NCBI RefSeq assembly: GCF_900660525.1 | Contig: NZ_LR214970.1 | Span: forward strand, 777,513 to 841,512 | Direction: 5' to 3' | Source of the DNA: Mycoplasmopsis bovigenitalium | GTDB lineage: Bacteria; Bacillota_I; Bacilli_A; Mycoplasmatales; Metamycoplasmataceae | Length of the DNA: 64,000 bases | In this document: positions 32,629 through 42,810 of the stretch, piece after piece | Numbering within the stretch: the first letter of the stretch is position 1 | Layout of the letters: every line of letters begins with the position of its first letter | Notes under the pieces: model-generated | What the model was told of the DNA's origin: nothing | Databases searched by the model: none | What the model saw: only the letters and a program-made list of their open reading frames with translations | Position numbers and translations under genes: made by a program

Positions 32629-33435
32629 ATGAACAAATTAACATATTTTATTGACCTTGATGGGACACTATTTGATACTAATGGAGTTAACAAAGTTTCT
32701 CTAAAAAATCAGTATGCAATTTTGATCATGAAAAACTTTGCAAATGTTGTTTTATCAACTGGAAGAAGTTATCAAGATTTAAGAGTAAAACAAGTCATGA
32801 ATCAATTAGCAATAAATGACGTAATTTGTTCTTCAGGTGCTGAATTATACATTGATAATAAACTAGTTTTTTCAACTAAAATTGAACTAGAAACAGTCTT
32901 AAAAATCATAGAATTTGCCAATAAAAATAAAATAAGTTTTATGGTCTATGATGAAAATGGCGACCACTTGTTTTTAAACAATAATTTTGTTTGGTGATTG
33001 GCTAACAAATTTTTACGTAAATGAATAAAAACAATTGATATTAGTAAAAATTTTGATATCAATAATTTTACGAATATCAATAAATTTTCTTTTGGTTTTT
33101 TATCTGTTTTTAAAACAAAAAAAATGCTGAAAAAATTACAAGCTTTTCTTGGAGATAAAATTAATGCATACATTTCAACTCGTGGCCATGTAATTGAAAT
33201 AACAGATAAAAAAGCTAATAAAGCTCTAGCTACTGAACAATATCTATCAATAAAACAAATTGAATTGCAAAATACAATTCACATTGGTGATTCAATGACC
33301 GATGCTTGCTTAAAAGGTTATGTTGGAAAATTGGTTGCTATGGGCAACTCACCGGCTGGATTTAAAAGAATTGCCGATGAAGTTGCGCCCAAAAACAAAA
33401 GAGCCGGCATTCACAAATATTTAATCAAAAAGTAA
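32629..33435 (+). CDS. Cof-type HAD-IIB family phosphatase
   Basis: This 268-aa haloacid-dehalogenase-like hydrolase has motif I DLDGTLFDTNG with the nucleophilic Asp, motif II Thr in LSTGRSYQ, a lysine region near RAIT-type positions, and motif IV GDSMTDACL. The middle of the protein holds the C2B cap typical of Cof/YbiV sugar-phosphate or FMN phosphatases. Two UGA codons in the cap (about 32996 and 33022) encode Trp. The substrate cannot be predicted. It may be tied to the sugar metabolism of the following glycosyltransferase, but a terminator lies between them. Its mRNA is probably leaderless. Confidence 0.9.
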
Positions 33436-33447
33436 ATTAAAAAACGT

Positions 33448-33471
33448 AATTAGCATATTTGCTAATTTTTA
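33448..33471 (+). terminator. Rho-independent terminator after the HAD gene
   Basis: The stem AATTAGCA/TGCTAATT with loop TATT is followed by a T run, 13 bases after the stop. Confidence 0.8.
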
Positions 33472-33608
33472 GTTTAATTTGGATATATTTGCAAATACAA
33501 AAAGTAAATTTAATGGCCATTATTGGTATTTATTTGTTAAATTTGATTATTTATATAAAATTGATAAATAAATTTAAATAATAAACTAAGTGTTTATTAG
33601 GAGAAAAA

Positions 33609-34538
33609 ATGAACGAGTCAAAACTGTGTACAATTTTAATCCCAACATATAACATGGAAAAATATATTGATAGAACATTAAATTCTGTGTTCAAGAATAA
33701 AGAATGATTTAAATATGCCAATATTCTAGTTATAGATGACGGATCTACTGATAATACAGTTGAATTGGTAAAAAAATATCTAAAAGAATACCCAAATAAT
33801 ATTGAATTATTCCAAAAACCAAATGGCAATTGAGGGTCAGTTATAAACTATGCAAAAAATAACAAATTGATTAAAACTAAATATATGTCAATTTTAGATG
33901 CTGACGATTTAATAGCACCAAAATTCATTAAATACTTAAATTATTATGCAGATAAAGAAGATTTTGATATCGGATTTTACAAAACTAAAGTAATTTGAAA
34001 ACGTAATTTTTCAGTAGTTATCCACCCAAAAATGTTTTTAAAAAATTTAAATGATGATTTTTACCCTGTTTTAATTCCCTGTTCAACAGTATTTAAAACA
34101 GAAGTCTTTTATCAAATTGATGACCTAGCGGAAAAAGTTTCATATCAAGATTATGCAATGTTTTATAAAATTATTACTAAATCTAAAAAGCACTTATTAA
34201 TCCCTAAATTAGGTGCCACCTATTGATATTCACGTCCAAATAACACAATGACTAGCTCATGAGATGATAAACGTTTTAATGGCGAAAAAGTTTTACTTAA
34301 TGAATTAAAAAAACTTGGCAAAGAATATCTTTTTGCTGCCAGAGTAATCCTTCCAGGTTATGTTGCAGGGATTTCTTCAATTAATGGATGTATTAATGTT
34401 AATAAAGACCATTATAATATGATAATGAATCAATCTTCAAAATTCTTTAAATGATTGTTAAAATTAAATATAAAAAGAGCGCAAGCACACAATTCAATTA
34501 ATATCACAGACGGCAATACTGAATTAGTTCTTTTATAA
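33609..34538 (+). CDS. GT2 family glycosyltransferase (probable glycolipid synthase)
   Basis: This 309-aa GT-A fold enzyme opens with CTILIPTYNMEKYIDRTLNS and VIDDGSTDNTVELV, followed by NGNWGSVINYAKNN and the metal-binding ILDADDLIAP (DxD-type). No signal or multi-pass region is present, so it works at the inner membrane face. Its size and motifs resemble the GT2 glycolipid synthases of mycoplasmas (such as M. genitalium MG517) that move glucose or galactose to diacylglycerol. This assignment is by family resemblance. It has a strong Shine-Dalgarno (AGGAGA). Its position next to a phosphocholine locus suggests it makes the glycolipid that is later decorated. Several UGA codons encode Trp. 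Confidence 0.85.
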
Positions 34539-34557
34539 TTTGCGTAAATATGAATAA

Positions 34558-34613
34558 TTTTTTCAATAAAAAACGTGTTTGCTTAACTGTGGACACGTTT
34601 TTTATTGAAAAAA
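34558..34613 (+). terminator. Long perfect hairpin terminator after the GT2 gene
   Basis: A 21-bp perfect stem (34558-34578 with 34593-34613) encloses a 14-base loop. The arms contain CAATAAAAAACGTGT and ACACGTTTTTTATTG. The T run lies inside the 3' arm. It is much longer than the other terminators here, so a processing or stability role is possible. Confidence 0.75.
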
Positions 34614-34650
34614 GAAAAGGCATTTGAATTAAATATGCTCTTATCAAAAA

Positions 34651-34735
34651 TTGTAATTAAAAAATAACACAAAAATAACGAAAAGCAATATGAATAAGGC
34701 TTATTCGTTATTTTAATTATTTGAAACTGGGAAAC
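34651..34735 (+). ncRNA. Structured repeat element, fifth copy (5' part only)
   Basis: This copy starts with TTGTAATTAA like the four copies at 42.8-43.7 kb. Its first hairpin has a quite different but well-paired stem, ATAACGAA (34675-34682) with TTCGTTAT (34704-34711), plus AAGC/GCTT, around the conserved loop AATATGAATAAG. GAAACTGGGAAAC follows at 34723-34735. The 3' TTTCCCACTTAAG part is absent, and instead the terminator of the convergent gene lies there. Conservation of loop and pairing with changed stem sequence argues for an RNA structure. Confidence 0.5.
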
Positions 34736-34774
34736 TCGAAAATGAATTATTTTGCAATATTGATCGTGAAATAA

Positions 34775-34804
34775 ACAAAATTCCACGCCTTAAGCATGGA
34801 ATTT
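34775..34804 (-). terminator. Terminator of the phosphohexomutase-like/flippase fusion gene
   Basis: On the minus strand a stem AAATTCCA/TGGAATTT plus inner GC pairs encloses TTAAG and is followed by TTTTG. It lies about 40 bases after the stop of the minus-strand gene. Confidence 0.6.
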
Positions 34805-34844
34805 AATATTATCTAAATTTTTTTCAATTTTTGACTTATTTTGA

Positions 34845-37772
34845 CTAATGTGCAAAAATTAAAGCAATTGTTAAAATAACTAAAACTATATAGAAAAGAG
34901 AAAGTGAAATTTTGTAGTAATTTGTTGATAATTTTACATTTTTAGTTGTGACATTACTTGATAATAATCTATGATTTTTAGCTTTTTTTCTATAAAAATC
35001 AACTCTTCGCTCACCAATATAAACGATCATTAGTAAGATTGCAGAAATGGTAGATGCCATTAAAACTGAACCTAATGTTGTCATAGCTGTTATTAATGAC
35101 GCATTTGATTCAATATTTTGAGCATCATAGATTGTGTCTTGTAATGAACCGTGAACTATTGATTTATATAAAACATCGCTAGTTCCAGTTCCACCAGGGG
35201 TAAGTGACACCGAATTTGCTACTCTAGTAATTGCTGCTTGCACTGTCATATTTATGTAATAGCCATATTTAATATCTGGTTTTACCATGTCTAATGATTT
35301 AGCAAGCAAAGCATTTGGCAACACAAATATTGGAACCATTTTAATTATTACTAATTCAATGAAATTTCACGGATTTTTAAATATTTTTTTCATACATTGT
35401 CGGATGTTAAAAAACTCATATTTAAATTTGGCTTTAACCGCGAATGAATCATAAATGTTTATAAACGGAAATCATTCAATAAGTGCCATCACTAATTTAA
35501 TTATGAAATTTTGTACTTTAATACTTATAGTCATAATTAAAGAAATAATTGCTAAACCTGTATCGAATATTAAACCTAAAGCTAGCATAAGAATAAAGAA
35601 TTTTACTGCTGGATTATCTGATTTAAAGAAATCTCCAAAGGCAACAATACCCATAGGCACGAATATAATTGTAGAAATAATATTAGTCAATTGCCATATG
35701 CAAGTATTGATAATAATAGAAGACATCATTATAGGTCTAGCAACGTCTCTTCTCCGAAGAAATCAATATGTTGCTAAGTCGCCCCCAATTGATTTAGGAG
35801 TCAATGTTTGAACAATTAAACCAATTACTGTCCCAGTATATACGTCATTTCATTTAACGTAGCCACCTTGTAATTTTATTAATTTTTTAAATACCCATGC
35901 ATGAATAATTGACGTTGCCAGAAAACTTAAACACATAAATGCAAAAGCACTTCTAACTAAATACCCTTGACTCTCGGGCCGCGCGCTGCCCGCTATATCA
36001 AAACGAGTGTAAAGTTTTTTGATAATAGCCGAAATAACCGCTATTGGTCCGCTATCACTTCCATCATCAATGTTATAAACTGTATAAAATAAGAAGCAAA
36101 TTATGGCTGCAAAAACAGCAAAATACAACCCAAATTTAATAACAGATTTTTTTGAAATTTTACTTTCTTGGTTATCTTCTTTTAAATCAATAAGCCCATT
36201 CAAAATCTCATGATTGCGCACAACCATTGTTAATTCTTGGTCATTTTCTGATTTATTTTCAAGTGTTTCACAATATATTTTTAATAAATTATTGCTTTGC
36301 TCATACTTGATATATGTCGATTCCTTGTTTTGAAATGACAATTGATAAAGGTTTTCTAAATCATTTGAATTTGTCAATTCTTGGAACCTAACAATTTTAT
36401 ATTTATCACCAATTTTCTCTGATTGCTTCAATCTTTCAATAAATCTAGCCGCGCTTTCAGCATTTAAATCATAAGATTTTGTAGTTAGTTGATGGCGACC
36501 ATATGTTTTATAAATTTCTTCAAGAATTTCAAATAAATTTTTATTCTTTTGTGTGCTATAAAAATTAACCATTCTTAAAATCTCAAATAAAAATTGGTAT
36601 GCATCAAAATCATTTGTTATTGAATTATGCGGTAAAAATTCATAGCTTGAAGTGAACGCAAAAAGAAGTTTTTTATCTGTTTTTTCAACCGTTTTATAAA
36701 CCGATGATTTATTAATAAAATCTATTGTTTGAATGCCATTTATTTCAGCAATTTTTTTAGTTAAAGTTCCAACATGGTTATTTTTAGCAATAACAAACTT
36801 GTTTAATTCTTCTTTTGTTATATTTTTATCTTCAGTTAGTAAAAAATGTAAATATATTGCAGCCAATTCATCAGGTTTAAAAAATTTAAACAACGACTTA
36901 TGTTTTATACATAAATTAATTGCGCTGGAATCATCATTAATAACAAAATTCGCTTTTGCACCATTAAATAAGCCTTTTCAGTAAATTTGTTTTAAATATT
37001 TTTGATTTTCTAAATTAAAATATTTAGCGTCTTTTTTTCTAGTTTTATAAAAAACATTAAATTTAAATTTTTCTAATCCTTCCTTAAAGAAGTTAGAGGT
37101 TGAAGAATTTGAAAAATCGAGTCCAAATTTCAATGATTTTTTACCTAAATATTCATAATTTTTGTATAGATTAGCAATTTCATTTAGATAATCTTTGTAA
37201 GATTCCACATATTCAATTTTAGATATTGCTTCTTGATAGTTTTGTTTTTCAAAATTACCATGATACATTTCACTTATAATTTGCTGTATTTTTGAATTTT
37301 CAAGCAAAAAACCTGCGGCATTATAAAACGTGATGTGTATTTTATTATTGTGTGTTTTAAAAAATATTGTATTTTCACAGTTATTTTTGATTGCTGAATA
37401 TTTTTGAATTTGTAAAGGGGTAGATTGAGGATTTGCTATTGAGATAACCTTATAGTTGTTTTGGGTTAAAACATTTGCGAAAGTATTAAAACAATTTTGT
37501 GAATTAATTTTTGCATCTGATGCTAAAAATATTTTATTATTGCTATTTTTACCAATACTATTGATTTTACAAAACGATTGGGATAAATTATAAGAAAATT
37601 GCTCTAACGAATTTATGCTTTCGTTAGTGTCAAAAACAATTTCACTTTTTGCAAGATCTAGATAATATTTCTCAAATTGTTTTGCCACTAAAGAGCTATT
37701 AATCTCACCCATTTTTGTATCTTTTTGGTCATTATTTGGATCAAGCTTATTGAATAATGATCTTTTAGACAT
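34845..37772 (-). CDS. Fusion of inactive phosphohexomutase-like domain and flippase-like (LPG-synthase TM) membrane domain
   Basis: A single 975-aa frame. Residues 1 to ~520 follow the alpha-D-phosphohexomutase fold in order: IFLASDAKINSQNCFNTFAN; FFKTHNNKIHITFYNAAGFL where active enzymes have TASHNP; ANFVINDDSSAINLCIKHKS where they have DPDADR; and FAFTSSYEFLPHNSI where they have the EESYG sugar loop. The catalytic Ser, metal-binding Asp residues and sugar-loop Glu are all gone, so it should be catalytically dead. From residue ~537 it has about eight membrane helices of the UPF0104/AglD-type family (KSIGGDLATYWFLRRR, TPGGTGTSDVLYKS). The start has GGAG upstream, and the -10 is probably TATAAT (37809-37804). 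It lies next to lic genes, so lipid or glycolipid translocation is a fair inference. Confidence 0.8.
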
Positions 37773-37977
37773 CTTTTACACTCCACAATAAATAATATAT
37801 AAAATTATATCAAAGAATTATTGTATATATTCCTATGTAAAATGAGGCTCAATTCAACTTTTAATTGAATAATATGTTATAAAATTTGTTTGAATTTGGC
37901 TTTATATTAAAAATATTAAGCGCAAAACTTAATACTTTTAATATGAGATACAAAAATGAATTATCAATATTCAATGT

Positions 37978-38982
37978 TTATATTTTTTTTCTTTTCAACC
38001 TATTTTTATTGAAATCAGGCAATAAAGTTATTAATTGAGCGCAAAAAACAGTGACAACTAGAATATAAATATATCATGGATAAAATTTAGGTATCATTAG
38101 CTCAAATAATATTATCCATACAACATAACAAATATTTAATCCTGAAGCGACTCCAACTCCTGTTTTGTTAATTGATATATAAAATAAAACAAAACTAACT
38201 ATAGCAATAAATGATGCTCCTAAAATTCATAAAACATCAATATTAGTTACCACTAATTTAATAGTTTTAAAAGCGTTAAATGAAATAACAAAAACTATTC
38301 CAATAAATAAAACCGAAATACATTGACGAATGAATATGGAAACAATAGGGTCAATATTCGAATTCATTGCTTTTGATCCCATAAATGATTCAATGGCTCA
38401 TCCAATTGCAGCAAATAAAGCAAATAAAAATCCTCAACAGTTCCTTAAATCTCCAGAACTAAATTGTAATATACCTAGTGTTAAGATAGCTAAAAGTGAA
38501 ATTGCCCCGCCAATCATTGAATTAATATTCATTTTTTGTTTTAAAAATAGATAAGCAAGCATTGCCGCAAGAACAGGATAAGCAACCGTGATAGAACTAA
38601 CTAGGCCAGGACCGATATATTGAATGCCTAAAATATAAGTTACTGACCCAAAGGGTCCGCCAAATATTGAGCCAAAAATTAGCCACAAAACATTTTTGTT
38701 TGTAAATGTTTTTTTAATTAAATTTACTTTTTTAAATGAAATTACAGCAAAAAATACTCAAATACAAGCCATTGATTCAGAAACAAATGAAATTGATACT
38801 CCAATCCTTAATGAATCAATAATTGTGGATAAACCATCAACTCGCCTCCTAAATGATTGATCGTGTAATAGCAAAAAAATTGATACAAGCGCTCAAGAAA
38901 TACCAGCGAGAAATCCAAAGATTTTTCCAATGTTAGCAGAAGAAAAAGATTTTTTCCCTTGAATTATTTGTTGACTATTCAT
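37978..38982 (-). CDS. licB: DMT/EamA family transporter, LicB-like (probable choline uptake)
   Basis: This 334-aa protein has about ten membrane helices in two EamA halves. The first half contains FGGPFGSVTYILGIQYIGPG and VAYPVLAAMLAYLFLKQK, and the second SFVLFYISINKTGVGVASGL. LicB of the lic1 locus belongs to this superfamily and imports choline. The order licD, licCA, licB with an 8-base overlap between licCA and this gene (the ATG lies within TATGAATAG) makes that role likely here. Several UGA codons encode Trp. A weak hairpin (ATTAAG/CTTAAT near 37913-37931) downstream may terminate the operon. A drug or nucleotide-sugar exporter of the same superfamily is the main alternative. Confidence 0.78.
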
Positions 38983-40588
38983 ACTTAAACCTTTTTAAAT
39001 ATTTATTAGCCATCACAATCAATTCCTCTTCATAATCACTGAAAAAATCTTGATATTGCTTTTTGTATTCACATCAAAATACCCACAAAATTGCTTGCAT
39101 AATTATTTGAGCATATAACCTATTTAATTCAGATTTTGTTGGTTTGCGGCCAAGGTATATGTTTAGAGATTCGGCAACTTGTTTTTCATTATATACACAA
39201 GATAAACAATATCCCGCTATATCTGTAAAGCCATCACTTGCCCCCGCATATTCTCAATCAATAAGTTTTACACGTCCATCTTTTAGAATTAAGACATTTT
39301 CATAAAATCCATCCACCAAACACAGATGTGTTGGATATTTTTTAGACTTATATCAATCGTAGATTTTATTGAATTCAACTTCTAATTTTCTAATTTGTGA
39401 ACTTATTTTGCTGTGATGTTCGCCAATTTCTTTAGTATAGTAATTCTTTCTTTCTAAAAGGTCAAATTCATGATTTATTTGAATATTTTTAGTGTGTAAA
39501 TCTTTAAAAGCCAGCATTGCTTTCTTCATATTTTGATAATATTGTCCATTTGCAACTAATGCATTTTTATAAAACTTTGCAATTTTAAAACCATGCAATG
39601 GACTGTCAATAAAATCATCAGTACTAAAATGGATAACTTCTTCACATATTCCAAAATCACTGATTTTTTGATAGACTTCTTTTTCTTGATATCTATTTAT
39701 TAACTCGCGAGATGATTTTTTGGGTATACGCGCAATATAAGTTTTATTTTTTATATCAAAAGTAAATGAATCATTTGTCATGCCTTGTTTAACAGGTTTA
39801 ATATTCGAAATTTGGTCAAATTCTATTGAAAAAACATTCATTATTTCCCTTAAATGAATATCTTGCTTAAAACAAGGGGCATCCGGATTATATGTCAATA
39901 AATCATTAAAATTGTCAATTTCGAATGCATAATTATCGCATGGCAAAGTTTTTAAATTTATCTTATCTAAAATATTTCATAAAGCTTGTTCCCAATAAGA
40001 ATTTGTTCTTAACTCATCATTAATAATACACTTTGCAACTTCTTCAATAAATAAATCTAAATCCTTGTCATGTATGTATGAACATCCAGTCATAAAATCA
40101 AAAATGTTTGATTCATATTTTTGATTAATATCTCTAATTCTAAAATTTTTGACTACTTTAGAATCTTTAATAACTTCTCATTCCGCCTTGTTAACCTTGC
40201 TTTTTTGAGTATTAATTCAGGAGTTATTATATTTTTTGTTAAAAATATCCTTATTAAAAATCACGTCACTTGTTAATATGTAAACGCCCCCACCTGTATA
40301 AACTTTTTTTAGTTGCTTGAGAGCTAAATATAAACTATATAAAGAATTTGTATCTTTAAAATCCTTGTTGTAAACTTCAAATAAATTGTAGTACTGAACA
40401 ATTCCTGTAAATTTTTTTCGCTTGTAACCTGTAACAATAATTTTATTGTCAAAATTTTCTAAATATTTTAAATTTTCAGTCAAAATTCGCGTATTTTCTT
40501 TTATTTCTAGCGAGCCTTTAGGGACCTTTAAAGTTAGCGGAGTTAATCTTGAGCCTAATCCAGCGGCTAGAATAATTACATTCTTCAT
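38975..40588 (-). CDS. LicC-LicA fusion: phosphocholine cytidylyltransferase and choline kinase
   Basis: One frame of 537 aa. Residues 1 to ~235 are a nucleotidyltransferase: VIILAAGLGSRLTPLT with VPKGSLEI, matching LicC, which makes CDP-choline. Residues ~240-537 are a LicA-type choline kinase: VKQGMTNDSFTFDIKNKTYIAR as N-lobe, IDSPLHGFKIAKF, and a metal site LIDWEYAG. The catalytic loop reads HLCLVDGFYENVLI. The Asp and the Asn five residues later are kept, but the usual HND is LVD. LicC-LicA fusions are known in other bacteria. Several UGA codons encode Trp. It has AAGGAT upstream of the ATG, and its stop overlaps the transporter start. Together with LicD it would form the phosphocholine transfer pathway. 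Confidence 0.88.
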
Positions 40589-40720
40589 ATAAATCCTTTT
40601 TTAGTTAGTTTATTGAAAAATTTCAATAAAAAAACAAGTGAAAAAACAATAATTTGTACTAAATCACATATAAATTGGTAAGCACAGCTATTTATATGTT
40701 GTTACAACAAAATATTCAAT

Positions 40721-41470
40721 TTATTGTTTCTTTTTAAACATAAACATTTGTAAATCATACAGGCCAAAATGTTCGCAATTTTTATATTTAACAGGTATTC
40801 TTCAATTTTCACCATATGTTTGAACAAGAATTTCTTCTCAATTGCTTGGAATTTTAACATTTAAGTCATGGAATTTGGCTTCAATACATGAATCATAATC
40901 AAGGCGCGAATAAGTGTTTTTATATGTTTCTTTATTAAAAAGTGTGTATAAAACTAACGCTTTATCGCCGTTTTCAACATATAAATCATCATATGCGTTA
41001 TTAATTTTAAGTTTTTTAAACATTCATGTTCATATACAAAAAAACTTAAGTAAATTCATTCCTCATAAACGCTTAAAAATTTTACGATGGGTAAAAGTAT
41101 GTAAAAATCTAATTTTGTTTTTAAGACTTAAAAACTTTTTAACTTTTTTCAAAGTTGTTGGTATTGAAAGAAAAAGATCTAAAAAAACTGCATCTTCATT
41201 GTCTGGGCTATCATTTGTAAACTTTGGAATCAATAATGGGCTATTGCCATTTTCAGGTGTGTATACTTTAGATGGATAATGTTCAATAAGAAAATCTAAG
41301 GTTTCTTTCGGGATAACTAAGTCTATATCGTCATCTCAAGGAATAAAACCATTGTGTCTTTTAATCCCAATCAATGATCCATACATCATCATATATTTTA
41401 AGTTGTGTTTCTCAGCAATATTGATAAATTCTTTTAATAATTCATATACTCGCGCTTGTTTTTCGTTCAT
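40721..41470 (-). CDS. licD: LicD family phosphotransferase (phosphocholine transferase)
   Basis: This 249-aa protein shows the LicD signature: YMMMYGSLIGIKRHNGFIPW followed at once by DDDIDLVIP, with the metal-binding Asp cluster. LicD/fukutin-type enzymes transfer phosphocholine (or a related phosphodiester) from CDP-choline to a sugar on a surface glycan or glycolipid. Six UGA codons encode Trp. The ATG has GAGG upstream. It is the first gene of the minus-strand lic group, with 132 bases before licCA. I expect the acceptor to be a membrane glycolipid, because the organism has no wall or LPS, as with the phosphocholine glycoglycerolipids known from M. fermentans. Confidence 0.88.
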
Positions 41471-41802
41471 AATAAACCTCAATAACGGTATTAAAATAAT
41501 AACATATTAAGGTAAAATGCCAAATTAGAGTATTATTAATGTATTTTGTGTGCTTTCTCGTGTTATAAAAAATGCAATAAATTAAAATATTCGAACTCAG
41601 CAAATATGATTTACTAAAAGCAAAAATTAAGCATAAATGCCTTGAACTTTTTAAATACTTTTTCAATAATTTGCAACAGTGAACTAATTAATTTACAATC
41701 ATATATGACCTTCTAAATTTTACTAATGTACACAAAAATAGATTGAAAACAAAAATACCCAACACTATCTAATGGGTATTTTTGTTAATTGTTTTTCTTA
41801 AT
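41471..41802. other. Intergenic region upstream of licD
   Basis: This 332-base stretch is the licD promoter region on the minus strand, with AT-rich TAATAC/TATTAT candidates but no clear consensus, followed by the terminator of the convergently placed neighbour. I see no gene in it. Confidence 0.5.
41748..41786. terminator. Terminator hairpin downstream of the Pr6Pr-like gene
   Basis: A 14-bp perfect stem AACAAAAATACCCA/TGGGTATTTTTGTT encloses an 11-base loop. It lies just after the end of the minus-strand membrane gene. Confidence 0.75.
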
Positions 41803-42521
41803 TTAAATGATTTTAATTCTATAAACTGCTTTTCAGAAATAAACCAGGCCAATAGGTAATGCAAAAGCAATAATAATAATTGTTGTATTCAATAACAATA
41901 CAATTAAAGGGTTTCCAGCTTTATAAAATAAAGGATATGCAAAATCAAGAAATGAATAAATAACAATTCCGCGATATTCAACAAAGCGTGAATATGTTGA
42001 TAAATAAACAATAAAGGCAAAAATTAAATAACAAATTACGATAATTATGGCCTTTTAATTGTTTTACTTGAAATTGAAACCTCTTTTCTGATCAATCCAA
42101 GAATAATAAAGCCAATAATTGGGTGAATTGCGTGTGTTAATATTGATTTAATCGCTTCATAATAAGGTTTTTCTCATGTTGATTGTTTGTAAGAAATTAA
42201 TGCTCAGTAAACAATAAATGTTACAGTGATTAATGCTACCGATAAAAAGAACAATCTTTTAACAGTCATTGATTGTCTTTTTACCCCAAGAACTATTAGC
42301 ATTATCCCAAGAAAAATATTTGATAAATATGTAAAGTAAAATACACTTGTAAATTGTTTGAAAATGGCCTGTAATTGTGGTACATTATTGTATATTGAGT
42401 CATTTTCTTTGTAAAAGTAAGTACCATTTAGAACAATGAATAGAAATGTTATTAATAAAACAATAATTCCCATTGTAATTGGAACACTGTTATGTAATTT
42501 ATATTTTGATTTATATTCCAT
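41803..42521 (-). pseudogene. Pr6Pr-like (FAR-17a/AIG1-type) membrane protein, frameshifted
   Basis: A membrane protein of about 239 aa is readable only with a one-base shift. From the ATG at 42519-42521 the frame gives MEYKSKYKLHNSVPITMGII, helices, QFTSVFYFTYLSNIFLGIML and HAIHPIIGFIIL, features of the Pr6Pr family. It meets TAA at 42045-42047 soon after TIKRP. The next frame continues with further helices (AIIIVICYLIFAFIVYLSTY, VLLLNTTIIIIAFALP) to TAA at 41803-41805. One extra A in the AAAA run at 42053-42056 would restore a single frame. The start is 7 bases after TATAAT (42534-42529) and lacks a Shine-Dalgarno. The function is unknown; sequencing error is an alternative to decay. Confidence 0.65.
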
Positions 42522-42528
42522 AAGGAAG

Positions 42529-42534
42529 ATTATA
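42529..42534 (-). promoter_or_regulatory. -10 box of the Pr6Pr-like gene (leaderless start)
   Basis: TATAAT on the minus strand lies 7 bases before the ATG at 42521. No Shine-Dalgarno is present. Confidence 0.5.
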
Positions 42535-42810
42535 GACAATTTTAAAGTTTTTACTTTTATAATTTGTTGAATCTATTGAAAATTCAATTCAATAAGCAAA
42601 ACACGATACATTTTTATAACTTGCACTACGTTTAGGGGAAAAAATTTAATATTAAGTATGCATATAAAACTAAAAATATAAATTAATATTATTTTGGCGA
42701 CTTTAAAAGCAATTTTATCTATTTAAACATATTTAGTTATTTGTATTAGTGTTAATTACTCGAATGTAACACAAAAAATCAAACTAAAGTTTAAAAATTA
42801 ATTTTAAAAT

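Noticed and set aside
41442..41666. 74-codon minus-strand frame overlapping the licD start
   Set aside because: It lies in a different frame from licD, has no family resemblance and no start signal. licD itself is well supported.
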